64,000 nt of DNA from an uncultured Lactobacillus sp. (GTDB lineage Bacteria; Bacillota; Bacilli; Lactobacillales; Lactobacillaceae). Positions 26,520-34,076 of the stretch are shown here, one piece after another. A program made the translations under genes and the position numbers. The notes under the pieces were generated by a model. It had not been told where the DNA came from. It saw nothing but the letters and a program-made list of their open reading frames with translations, and did not search any database. Where the stretch lies: positions 62,001 through 126,000 of the forward strand of contig CANOGU010000001.1 of the NCBI GenBank assembly GCA_947565635.1, given 5' to 3'. The number at the start of each line of letters is the position of its first letter. Position 1 is the stretch's first letter.

Positions 26520-26954
26520 AGTTCTATCTTGTTGATTCATTCTTTGTTCAAGGTTGTAAACTTTACGCTCTAAAGTAGAAATACGTTGAATCATAGCAAC
26601 ATTAGTAGTTAATTCCGGTGCTTCTTTGTCTTCATTAGTATTATTTACAGCAGCTTTTTGTACTTTCTGAGGAGTATAAGTTTTAACATCATCTTCAATT
26701 TCCTCATTCTTAAAATCTAACTTAGGTGCAGTACTTTTAGCTGTTTGCTGTTTTTGTTGAGCTTTTAAATCACTGATTTGTGTTTGCAAATCTTCAATAA
26801 TAGTCGCAAAAGTACTGTAGTCTGAAATAATTGTATCAAGATATGAATCTACTTCATCAGAATCATATCCCTTCATTTTTGTTCTAAATTGCTTTTTTAA
26901 AATACTTTGTGGATTTAATTGAATATCATTTAAACTTGCCATTGGTTTCGTCAA
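26505..26954 (-). CDS. gpsB: Cell-division regulator GpsB (DivIVA-like)
   Basis: A 149-residue protein. The DivIVA-type membrane-binding domain is at residues 8-75 (LNPQSILKKQFRTKMKGYDSDEVDSYLDTIISDY), followed by a coiled coil, a Gln/Lys/Thr-rich variable linker and a C-terminal helix (about 118-145). It coordinates septal and peripheral wall synthesis by docking PBP1-class enzymes; a PBP1A gene lies 1.5 kb away. It is longer than the B. subtilis protein (98 residues) because of the linker. ypsA lies upstream on the same strand, as in other Bacilli. Confidence 0.93.
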   Translation of the reverse strand: MTKPMASLNDIQLNPQSILKKQFRTKMKGYDSDEVDSYLDTIISDYSTFATIIEDLQTQISDLKAQQKQQTAKSTAPKLDFKNEEIEDDVKTYTPQKVQKAAVNNTNEDKEAPELTTNVAMIQRISTLERKVYNLEQRMNQQDRTYQAN

Positions 26955-27147
26955 ACTCCTTAGTTACAGACTAACGTCTGTTTTAATTTAGGCGATAAAA
27001 TGTTAGCTAGTTGATAGCTTAATGGCACTCATTCTATCGTATACAACTAGTATAAGTTATAAGTATCCTTCAAGCAATAATAGTAATACCATCTAAAAAA
27101 AATCTTATTTTCTTAGGTATATAAAAAATTAAAGAGTATATTTATTT

Positions 27148-27711
27148 TCAATAAAAATTCTTTCGATGATTTTCTTCATATTCTTCTGCAGCTTCTTGTA
27201 AGTCATAAAAATCAATTATATCCAGTGGATAGTCACTTTTTTCTTGATACTTTTTAATGGCTTCATAGTCATATTTTGTTTTACCGGGATGCTCAGGATC
27301 ATAAAGTAAAAGAGCTCGATCTGTGTGTTCTAACATAAAATTTTGATAGTTTTTAAGCTGGGATGGCCTCATGTAGGGATAGTCAGAAGTAGAAGCAGTA
27401 AAATCAACCTGTTCAGTAAGGTTTTGATACTTCATTTGATTACTATCATTCCACCTTTTGGAAAATTCTAAATAAGGTGTCATCAAAGCCGTATGAACAC
27501 TGTATTCATTTTGAAGACTAATTGCTGTTTCTAGCGCCCATTGTTCGACACCAAGGTTTGCCCCACTAATTACCCAGTCAATCTTTCCTTCTTCAAGTAA
27601 ACTCTTTAGATAATTGCTTAGAGCATACTTAATTACGGTCAACTTCGGATCTTTATCGCTAAAAACTCCCAATTCATAAGAACGATATCCGGTAACCCAT
27701 AGTCGCTTCAT
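27148..27711 (-). CDS. ypsA: YpsA family (DUF1273, SLOG fold) protein
   Basis: A 187-residue protein starting RLWVTGYRSYELGVF, a signature of the SLOG/YpsA family. The body has the Rossmann-like pattern (WVISGANLGVEQWALE) that binds nucleotide-derived ligands in related folds. In B. subtilis and S. aureus ypsA affects cell division, and the next gene is gpsB here as there. The exact ligand is unknown. Confidence 0.88.
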   Translation of the reverse strand: MKRLWVTGYRSYELGVFSDKDPKLTVIKYALSNYLKSLLEEGKIDWVISGANLGVEQWALETAISLQNEYSVHTALMTPYLEFSKRWNDSNQMKYQNLTEQVDFTASTSDYPYMRPSQLKNYQNFMLEHTDRALLLYDPEHPGKTKYDYEAIKKYQEKSDYPLDIIDFYDLQEAAEEYEENHRKNFY

Positions 27712-27778
27712 TCTGATCCTTCCTTTCTCTAAAAATGATTTAAAATCTTTGCTATAATTCTAAACAGGAGTGATGTTG

Positions 27779-28390
27779 ATGGTAAAATATCCAACAGGCA
27801 GTTTAACACATTATACTAAAGATCAAACTGACCTTTTACATCCAAGAAAGCAAAAACATCGTAAAGATGTTGTATTTTCTGATCGTGGAATGAGCCTAGA
27901 ACAACAAATCAATGAGTCTAATAAGTATTATCTTCTTGAAGATATTGCCGTTGTTCATAAAAAGCCAACCCCAGTCCAGATTGTTAAAGTAGACTATCCT
28001 AAACGATCCCGTGCAGTTATAAAAGAAGCTTACTTCAGGCAAGCTTCTACAACTGACTATAATGGCGTATATCAAGGACGCTATTTGGACTTTGAAGCTA
28101 AGGAAACGAGAAATAAGAGCTTGTTTCCTTTAAAGAACTTCCATGAACACCAAATTATTCATCTTGAAAGATGTTTAAAGCAAAAAGGAATTTGCTTTAC
28201 GATTATTCGCTTCGTAACTCTTAATCGATATTTTGTAACTCCTGCTAGTTTTGTGATTGAAGCTTGGAAGACACCACATAAGAGTTCAATGACCTTGCAA
28301 GAGTTAATTGATAATTCAATTGAGATTAAAAGTGGATTTCGCCCAACTCTCCCATACTTGGATGCAATCGATAATTTTATAGATAGATAG
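27779..28390 (+). CDS. recU: Holliday junction resolvase RecU
   Basis: A 203-residue RecU. The conserved N-terminus (RYPNG-like KYPTGS), FSDRGMSLEQQINESNKYY, and the nuclease core GRYLDFEAKETRNKSLFPLKNF are present. It cleaves Holliday junctions in repair and chromosome segregation. The ATG at 27779 is chosen from several close in-frame starts because AGGAG (27766-27770) lies eight bases before it. It is divergent from ypsA and 10 bases before the PBP1A gene, the usual recU-ponA pair. Confidence 0.95.
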   Translation: MVKYPTGSLTHYTKDQTDLLHPRKQKHRKDVVFSDRGMSLEQQINESNKYYLLEDIAVVHKKPTPVQIVKVDYPKRSRAVIKEAYFRQASTTDYNGVYQGRYLDFEAKETRNKSLFPLKNFHEHQIIHLERCLKQKGICFTIIRFVTLNRYFVTPASFVIEAWKTPHKSSMTLQELIDNSIEIKSGFRPTLPYLDAIDNFIDR

Positions 28391-28400
28391 GAACAAAAGA

Positions 28401-30788
28401 ATGGCAGATAATAATCAAAGGCCAAGTAATTCTAGAATGGCTAAGCTTCACCCAAAAGGTAAGCCTCGTAAACGAATTTGGCTACAAATAATCAAGTGGT
28501 TCTTTATCGTAGCAATGTTAGTAGTTGTTTCTGGAGTAGGTTTATTTGCATACTATGCTAAAGACGCTCCAAGCATCTCACAGGCTCAACTTCAAAGTGG
28601 TGGGACAAGTAGTCTGTATACTCGTGATGGAAAATTTCTTCTTTCTCTAGGGTCAGAAAAAAGAACCTATGTTGATAATAATGAAATCCCTAAAGAACTT
28701 AAAAATGCCATTGTCTCTGTTGAAGATAGGCGTTTTTATAAAGAAGGCATTGGACTCGATCCAATTAGAATTATTGGGTCTGTCTTAGTTAATGCTAAAA
28801 GTAAAGGCGTAGCTGCAGGTGGATCAACTATTACTCAGCAATTAGTTAAGTTATCGGTCTTCTCCACTGCTGCTTCTCAAAGAACCCTTCGTAGAAAAGC
28901 TCAAGAAGCATGGCTTTCAATGAAGGTAGAACGAGAATTTAGCAAAGAACAAATCTTGGAATTTTATATTAATAAAGTTTATATGAACTATGGTAATTAC
29001 GGGATGGGTACAGCAGCCGACTATTACTATGGGAAAGATCTAAAAGATCTTGATTTAGCTCAGACTGCTCTACTTGCTGGGATGCCTAATGCCCCGGTTA
29101 CATATGATCCATATGTTTATCCAGAAAAAGCAAAATATAGACGTGACATTGTATTAAAAGCAATGCTCAGAAATGATAAAATTTCAAAAGCCCAATATAA
29201 ACAAGCAGTTAATGAGCCCATTACTCAAGGTTTGCAGCCTAAGAAGAATAATTCTACTTCTGAATTACGAAAAGTAGATGATCCATACATCAAAGAAGTA
29301 ATTAATGAAGTTAAGAGTAAAGGCTTTAATCCATACAACGATAATTTAAAGATTACAGTTAATATTGATCAAGATGCTCAACAAAAGCTTTATGACTTAG
29401 TAAATGATGGTTCGGTTCCATTTACTAACGATAAGATGCAAGTTGGAGCTACAATTATTGATCCTCGAACTGGTCATGTTATTGCCATTATTGGTGGACG
29501 TAAACTTCCTGCAGTTCAATTAGGTTTAAATCGTGCTGTTCAAACTGGTCGTTCAACTGGTTCTACTGTTAAGCCTGTATTAGATTATGGTCCTGCAATT
29601 GAGTATCTTAACTGGCCAACTTCTCATATGTTAGATGACTCTAAATATGTTTACCCTGGTACTAACATTCAACTTTATGACTGGGACAATAAATATGAGG
29701 GTAAAATGACTATGCGTCACGCTCTTGAACAATCTAGAAATGTTCCAGCTGTTAAAACTTTAAGCAAGGTTGGAGTGGCAAGAGCTTCTCTTTTTGCAAG
29801 AAAACTCGGAGTTAATGTTCCTTCTGATTCTGGTCTATCAGTCGCAATTGGTGCTAATGCATCCTCTCTTCAAATGGCAGGCGCATTTGGTGCATTTGCT
29901 AATGACGGTATTTACCACAAACCACAATTTGTTTCAAAAATTGAAACTCCAGACGGCTTGACTAGAAATTATGATAGTAGTGGTACAAGAGTAATGAAGG
30001 AATCAACCGCCTATATTATGACCGACATGCTTAAAGGGGTTATGACTAAAGGTTCGGGTACACAGGCACGTATTAAAAACTTATACGAAGCTGGTAAAAC
30101 AGGAACGGTTAAATATTCTGATGAAGAGTTAGTAAGATATCCTCAATACAAAAATTCACCAAAAGATTCTTGGTTTGTTGGTTATACCAAACTCTATTCA
30201 ATGGGAATTTGGACAGGATATGATAATCTGAAAGATGGTACTCCTTCAGGTGTTGGCTCATCATCTGCGCAACTTCTATATAAGCAAATGATGTCATATT
30301 TAATGAGTGATAAAGCTAATAAAGACTGGTCAAAACCAAGCACAGTTGTTAGACGCAGAATTGCTAATGGTACCCAAGATAAAGTCGTTTCTCCGAATGC
30401 AAGTAATTCTAGCTGGCAACTATTTGTTAAAGGTCATGCACCAAGTAATCCGTATAGTGATGTGACTGTTGATAGACGAAAAGAGGAAGACGACGATATT
30501 GATACACGAGTTGATACAGAAGATGATACTTCTTCTAAGGGCCAATCTCGTTCCCAAAGCAGTAGTTCTTCATCATCGAGTCGTGCTGAACAATCTTCAA
30601 GTCAAAGACAATCTTCTTCTACTTCTAACAACAACTCCAATACTCAAACGCAAAATAATAATCGCCAGACTGAAAAACAACCAGAAAATAATAACAATAA
30701 TTCACAACAGAATCAGAATACAAATAATCAGGGTAACAATCAAAATCAACAACAAAATCAGGGAAATAACTCCAATAATAATCAATAA
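28401..30788 (+). CDS. pbp1A: Class A penicillin-binding protein 1A
   Basis: A 795-residue bifunctional peptidoglycan synthase. It has a short cytoplasmic N-terminus, one membrane segment (about residues 28-52), a glycosyltransferase domain (EDRRFYKEGIG, GGSTITQQLVK) and a transpeptidase domain whose SxxK is in TGRSTGSTVKP-like sequence (STVK, about residue 390). It also has SxN (SRN, about 449) and the KTGT motif (about 570). The last 110 residues are Ser, then Asn/Gln rich, and presumably disordered. It is cotranscribed with recU. GpsB, a known partner of such PBPs, is encoded nearby. Confidence 0.95.
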   Translation: MADNNQRPSNSRMAKLHPKGKPRKRIWLQIIKWFFIVAMLVVVSGVGLFAYYAKDAPSISQAQLQSGGTSSLYTRDGKFLLSLGSEKRTYVDNNEIPKELKNAIVSVEDRRFYKEGIGLDPIRIIGSVLVNAKSKGVAAGGSTITQQLVKLSVFSTAASQRTLRRKAQEAWLSMKVEREFSKEQILEFYINKVYMNYGNYGMGTAADYYYGKDLKDLDLAQTALLAGMPNAPVTYDPYVYPEKAKYRRDIVLKAMLRNDKISKAQYKQAVNEPITQGLQPKKNNSTSELRKVDDPYIKEVINEVKSKGFNPYNDNLKITVNIDQDAQQKLYDLVNDGSVPFTNDKMQVGATIIDPRTGHVIAIIGGRKLPAVQLGLNRAVQTGRSTGSTVKPVLDYGPAIEYLNWPTSHMLDDSKYVYPGTNIQLYDWDNKYEGKMTMRHALEQSRNVPAVKTLSKVGVARASLFARKLGVNVPSDSGLSVAIGANASSLQMAGAFGAFANDGIYHKPQFVSKIETPDGLTRNYDSSGTRVMKESTAYIMTDMLKGVMTKGSGTQARIKNLYEAGKTGTVKYSDEELVRYPQYKNSPKDSWFVGYTKLYSMGIWTGYDNLKDGTPSGVGSSSAQLLYKQMMSYLMSDKANKDWSKPSTVVRRRIANGTQDKVVSPNASNSSWQLFVKGHAPSNPYSDVTVDRRKEEDDDIDTRVDTEDDTSSKGQSRSQSSSSSSSSRAEQSSSQRQSSSTSNNNSNTQTQNNNRQTEKQPENNNNNSQQNQNTNNQGNNQNQQQNQGNNSNNNQ

Positions 30789-30806
30789 TTGAAATTAAAC
30801 TAAAAT

Positions 30807-30849
30807 TAAAAGATCCCAAAGTCGTTAAAACGACTTTGGGATCTTTTTT
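30807..30849. terminator. Strong bidirectional terminator
   Basis: Stem AAAAGATCCCAAAGTCGTT / AACGACTTTGGGATCTTTT is 19 bp and almost loop-free at the tip, followed by T residues. It lies between pbp1A and nth. Confidence 0.95.
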
Positions 30850-30859
30850 ACATTATTTA

Positions 30860-31489
30860 TTAGTTTAATGGTGGTAAGAAAGAATACGGATCTTGATTTT
30901 TAGTCCGAGCGGGCATTGTATATCTGCCGAATAAAATCATAGCATGATGAGTATGAATCCATTCTTCTTTTGGAAGCAATTCTTCAAGCCGCTTCTCAAC
31001 TTCATGAGGAGTCGCTTTTGCACTAACGATATTAAATCTTTTAGAAATACGAGATACATGTGTATCTACTGCAATTGCTGGTACTTTGAAGCCTTCTGCT
31101 AAAACAACATTAGCCGTCTTTTCCCCCACGCCAGGTAAGGTCATCAAAATCTTTTTATCTTTTGGAATCTGACCATCAAATTTTTCGGTAATAATTTGTG
31201 CTGTCTCTTTTAAATGCCTAGCTTTTGTACGATATAAACCAATTGTACGAATGTGATTTTCAATATCTTTGATATCTGCTTGGGCTAAAGTGGCACTATC
31301 TGGATAGTCCTTAAAGAATTTAGGTGTGGTTCTATTAACCATTTTATCAGTGGTCTGGGCACTCATTAAAACAGCACATAATAGGTGAAACTTTGTGTCC
31401 CAATTCAATTCTCCTTTAGCATCTGGATATAAAGAAAGAATCCTTTTTAAAACCAATCGTGCTTCATCGTCTGATAATAATTCTTCCAT
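30860..31489 (-). CDS. nth: Endonuclease III-like DNA glycosylase without Fe-S cysteines
   Basis: A 209-residue HhH-GPD base-excision glycosylase/AP lyase. The catalytic Lys is in LMSAQTTDKMVN, the helix-hairpin-helix is LPGVGEKTANV (about residues 113-123) and the catalytic Asp is in AVDTHVSRI (about 138). It acts on oxidised pyrimidines. The C-terminal 4Fe-4S cluster loop (C-x6-C-x2-C-x5-C), present in E. coli and most relatives, is missing: the protein ends GRYTMPARTKNQDPYSFLPPLN with no cysteine there. It follows dnaD by nine bases. Confidence 0.92.
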   Translation of the reverse strand: MEELLSDDEARLVLKRILSLYPDAKGELNWDTKFHLLCAVLMSAQTTDKMVNRTTPKFFKDYPDSATLAQADIKDIENHIRTIGLYRTKARHLKETAQIITEKFDGQIPKDKKILMTLPGVGEKTANVVLAEGFKVPAIAVDTHVSRISKRFNIVSAKATPHEVEKRLEELLPKEEWIHTHHAMILFGRYTMPARTKNQDPYSFLPPLN

Positions 31490-31498
31490 CTTAATTAC

Positions 31499-32143
31499 CT
31501 AGTTTCTTTGAAGAAAATTTTTAATTTGATCTAACGTAGTAAGGCCATGGCGCTGCCAATTTAGGAGGATTCTGTCAACATATTTAAAATTATATACCTG
31601 CGCTAAAATGGCTTCTCTAAGAGCTAGCTTGACTATTTCTGGGTCATAGTGATCAATATTAATCCAAGCAGCAATTTCTTGTTTTTCAATTGGGCTCAAT
31701 AAACGGCCAAATTCTATCTCAAATTGTCTTACCAACTCTTGAATTGGATTTGCGGATTGTTGAGTAGATGTAGAGGATTTAAAAGTAGCTTGATCTTGAT
31801 AAGATTCTTCCCTCTCATCAATAAGCGTATCTAATTTCTGATATAAATGATTTAAATCATAGAAATTAGTTATGCGACCTTCCCCATCTCTTTTTTGCCC
31901 CAATTCAATTAAATTTTTATCAATTAAGTTTTGAATTAGCTGGGAAATCTCAATCGGAGACAAATTCATTCTCTCTGATAAATTGTTATCGCTAGGGAAA
32001 AACTTTTTCTCCTGTTTGAAAGATTCTAGCTGCAATAATAGCATTGCTTCAGTTTCAGATATTTTTAAAGAGGGATAGTAACGTAAAAGACTATTAGAAA
32101 TAACCGTAAAACCTTCATTTTGAATAGCCGAAAAAGACGCCAT
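31499..32143 (-). CDS. dnaD: DnaD-like replication initiation protein
   Basis: A 214-residue DnaD. The N-terminal winged helix oligomerisation domain (about residues 1-110) includes LSERMNLSPIEISQLIQNLIDKNLIE. The C-terminal DnaD/DnaB-like domain (about 135-205) has FEIEFGRLLSPIEKQEI and the conserved W-x-x-x-x-x-x-L near the end. It helps load the replicative helicase at oriC and during restart. The asnS-dnaD-nth order is conserved in Bacilli. Confidence 0.9.
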   Translation of the reverse strand: MASFSAIQNEGFTVISNSLLRYYPSLKISETEAMLLLQLESFKQEKKFFPSDNNLSERMNLSPIEISQLIQNLIDKNLIELGQKRDGEGRITNFYDLNHLYQKLDTLIDEREESYQDQATFKSSTSTQQSANPIQELVRQFEIEFGRLLSPIEKQEIAAWINIDHYDPEIVKLALREAILAQVYNFKYVDRILLNWQRHGLTTLDQIKNFLQRN

Positions 32144-32156
32144 ATAATTTTCCTTT

Positions 32157-32190
32157 CAAAAAAAGCTGAACTAAAATAGTTCAACTTTTT
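32157..32190 (-). terminator. Terminator of asnS
   Basis: On the - strand AAAAAGTTGAACT pairs with AGTTCAGCTTTTTT with a five-base loop. It separates asnS from dnaD. Confidence 0.8.
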
Positions 32191-32214
32191 ATATTTATGA
32201 TATTAGATTATCAA

Positions 32215-33513
32215 TTATGGTTGCATTCTGTTGATCAATCTTGGGAATGGAATAGCTTCACGAATGTGATCTAACTTACAAATCCAAGCGATTGTACGTT
32301 CAAATCCCATACCAAATCCAGAGTGAGGAACACCACCGAATTTACGCAAGTCAAGGTACCATTGGTAATCTTCTAAGTTAAGACCTGCTTCTTCAATTTG
32401 TTGTTTCAAAATTTCGTAGTTACCTTCACGTTCAGAACCACCGAAAATTTCACCGTATCCTTCTGGTGCAATTACATCAGCACATAAATATTCTTTAGGA
32501 TTATCAGGATTTTTCTTCATGTAGAAAGGCTTAATTGTGGTTGGGTAGTTAACGATGAAGACTGGACGATCAAATTGTTCTGAAATGTATCCTTCGTCAG
32601 GTGCACCAAAGTCGTCACCCCATTTAATATCACGACCAGCTTCTTGAAGCATTTTAATAGCATCATCGTATGAAAGACGAGTAAAGTTACCTTCAGTAGT
32701 CGGACGTAATTTTTCAGGATCTCTACCCAAGATCTTTAATTCATATTCATTATTTTCAAGAACTTGTTTAACCATATAAGCCAAGTATCTTTCTTGGATA
32801 TCTAAAGACTCATCTTGGTGCATCCATGCCATTTCTGGTTCCATCATCCAGAATTCTGTCATATGACGACGGCCCTTGGATTCTTCTGCTCTAAATGTTG
32901 GTCCAAAAGTAAAGATTTTTCCGTAAGCCATAGCACCAGCTTCACCATATAATTGACCAGATTGTGACAAGTAAGCATCATTATTGAAGTATTCTACATG
33001 GAATAATTGGGTAGTACCTTCTGGAGCAGAATGCATGAAGATAGGAGCATCAAACTTAATGAATCCTTCTTTTTCAAAGAAATCAACAGTTGCTTTAAAC
33101 ATAGTATTTCTAATTTGCATAATAGCAAACGGACGCTTAGATCTTAACCATAAATGACGATTATCGAGTAAGAAGTCAACACCATGTTCCTTATTACCAA
33201 TTGGGTAACCTTCGTTGTTAGAAACAATTTCTAAATCTGAAATTTGAATTTCATAGCCAAAGTGTGAGCGCTTATCTTCGTGAACAGTACCAGTGATGTA
33301 AAAACTAGCTTCTTGACGCAAAGATTTAGCTGCTTCAAAAACTTCTTCAGAAACATCATTCTTACGAATAACACCTTGGAAAAATGCTGTTCCATCACGT
33401 AATTGTAAGAAAATAATCTTACCACTTGATCGTTTATCAGTTAACCAAACATGCATTTTAACTTCTTGGTCTACATGTTTAGAAGAATCTTTAATTGAGA
33501 TTAATTCTGTCAT
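32215..33513 (-). CDS. asnS: Asparaginyl-tRNA synthetase
   Basis: A 432-residue class IIb synthetase. The N-terminal OB-fold anticodon domain is about residues 1-105. Class II motif 2 is [21 protein letters not shown] (about residues 208-228) and motif 3 is [13 protein letters not shown] (about 400-412). It charges tRNA-Asn in the cytoplasm. The use of Glu-Met-Ala (PEMAW) rather than the AspRS pattern and the overall length support AsnRS. A TATAAT box precedes the gene on the - strand (about 33548-33553). I saw no T-box leader in the 68-base gap. Confidence 0.95.
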   Translation of the reverse strand: MTELISIKDSSKHVDQEVKMHVWLTDKRSSGKIIFLQLRDGTAFFQGVIRKNDVSEEVFEAAKSLRQEASFYITGTVHEDKRSHFGYEIQISDLEIVSNNEGYPIGNKEHGVDFLLDNRHLWLRSKRPFAIMQIRNTMFKATVDFFEKEGFIKFDAPIFMHSAPEGTTQLFHVEYFNNDAYLSQSGQLYGEAGAMAYGKIFTFGPTFRAEESKGRRHMTEFWMMEPEMAWMHQDESLDIQERYLAYMVKQVLENNEYELKILGRDPEKLRPTTEGNFTRLSYDDAIKMLQEAGRDIKWGDDFGAPDEGYISEQFDRPVFIVNYPTTIKPFYMKKNPDNPKEYLCADVIAPEGYGEIFGGSEREGNYEILKQQIEEAGLNLEDYQWYLDLRKFGGVPHSGFGMGFERTIAWICKLDHIREAIPFPRLINRMQP

Positions 33514-33581
33514 TACTTACCAACCTTTTTAATTAAATTTAATTTTATTATACTAAAAAATCACTCTTTAGTTTAACAAAT

Positions 33582-34076
33582 TTATAAATTATCCGCATAG
33601 ACTACTTCTTTTCCATTTCTAAAATCATAAAGAACATAGCCATAATTACCATTTTTCTTTTTATATGTTACTTCCCAAACTGGCATCCCCTTATACCAAC
33701 CTAGCTGGCATTTAGGGTTATTGTGTCCAGGATGCTCATCATTAAAAGTATTTAAAATCTGTTCTTCACTTTTACCTTTATTTGCTTGATAAAGGTAAGC
33801 TTTTTTACTTTTTGGAAGATAAATGAAGTAATACTTTTTACCCTTCTTACTCATTCCTTCTAAACTATTGCTCTCAACGCTACGACTTAAATGGTAGTTC
33901 TTGGTAACTGTAGTAATTGGGGTCTTTTCAAGGGCAATTTTATTAGTTTCTTTAACTGTGTCACTTGCTGGCTTAGTTGCAATATAAAACACAATACAAA
34001 GACATAGATAAATTGCTGCCAAAATCCCAACCACAATTCCAGTGATTTTAAGTCCTTTTTTTACATATTTATTCAT
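33582..34076 (-). CDS. ypmB: YpmB-like membrane-anchored protein
   Basis: A 164-residue protein with a single N-terminal membrane segment (about residues 12-34) and a small extracellular domain (YYFIYLPKSKKAYLYQANKGKSEEQ, GWYKGMPVWEVTYK) of the YpmB type (PepSY-like, DUF5590). Function is not established. Position between dinG and asnS matches the Bacilli gene order. It overlaps the dinG 3' end by eight bases. Confidence 0.78.
   Translation of the reverse strand: MNKYVKKGLKITGIVVGILAAIYLCLCIVFYIATKPASDTVKETNKIALEKTPITTVTKNYHLSRSVESNSLEGMSKKGKKYYFIYLPKSKKAYLYQANKGKSEEQILNTFNDEHPGHNNPKCQLGWYKGMPVWEVTYKKKNGNYGYVLYDFRNGKEVVYADNL

Noticed and set aside
30469-30819. Frames on both strands over the PBP1A tail
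   Set aside because: Caused by repetitive AAT/CAA/TCT codons; no ribosome site, composition shows no real protein.
33514-33581. T-box leader before asnS
   Set aside because: The gap is only 68 bases with no T-box consensus; it holds just a TATAAT box and a ribosome site.
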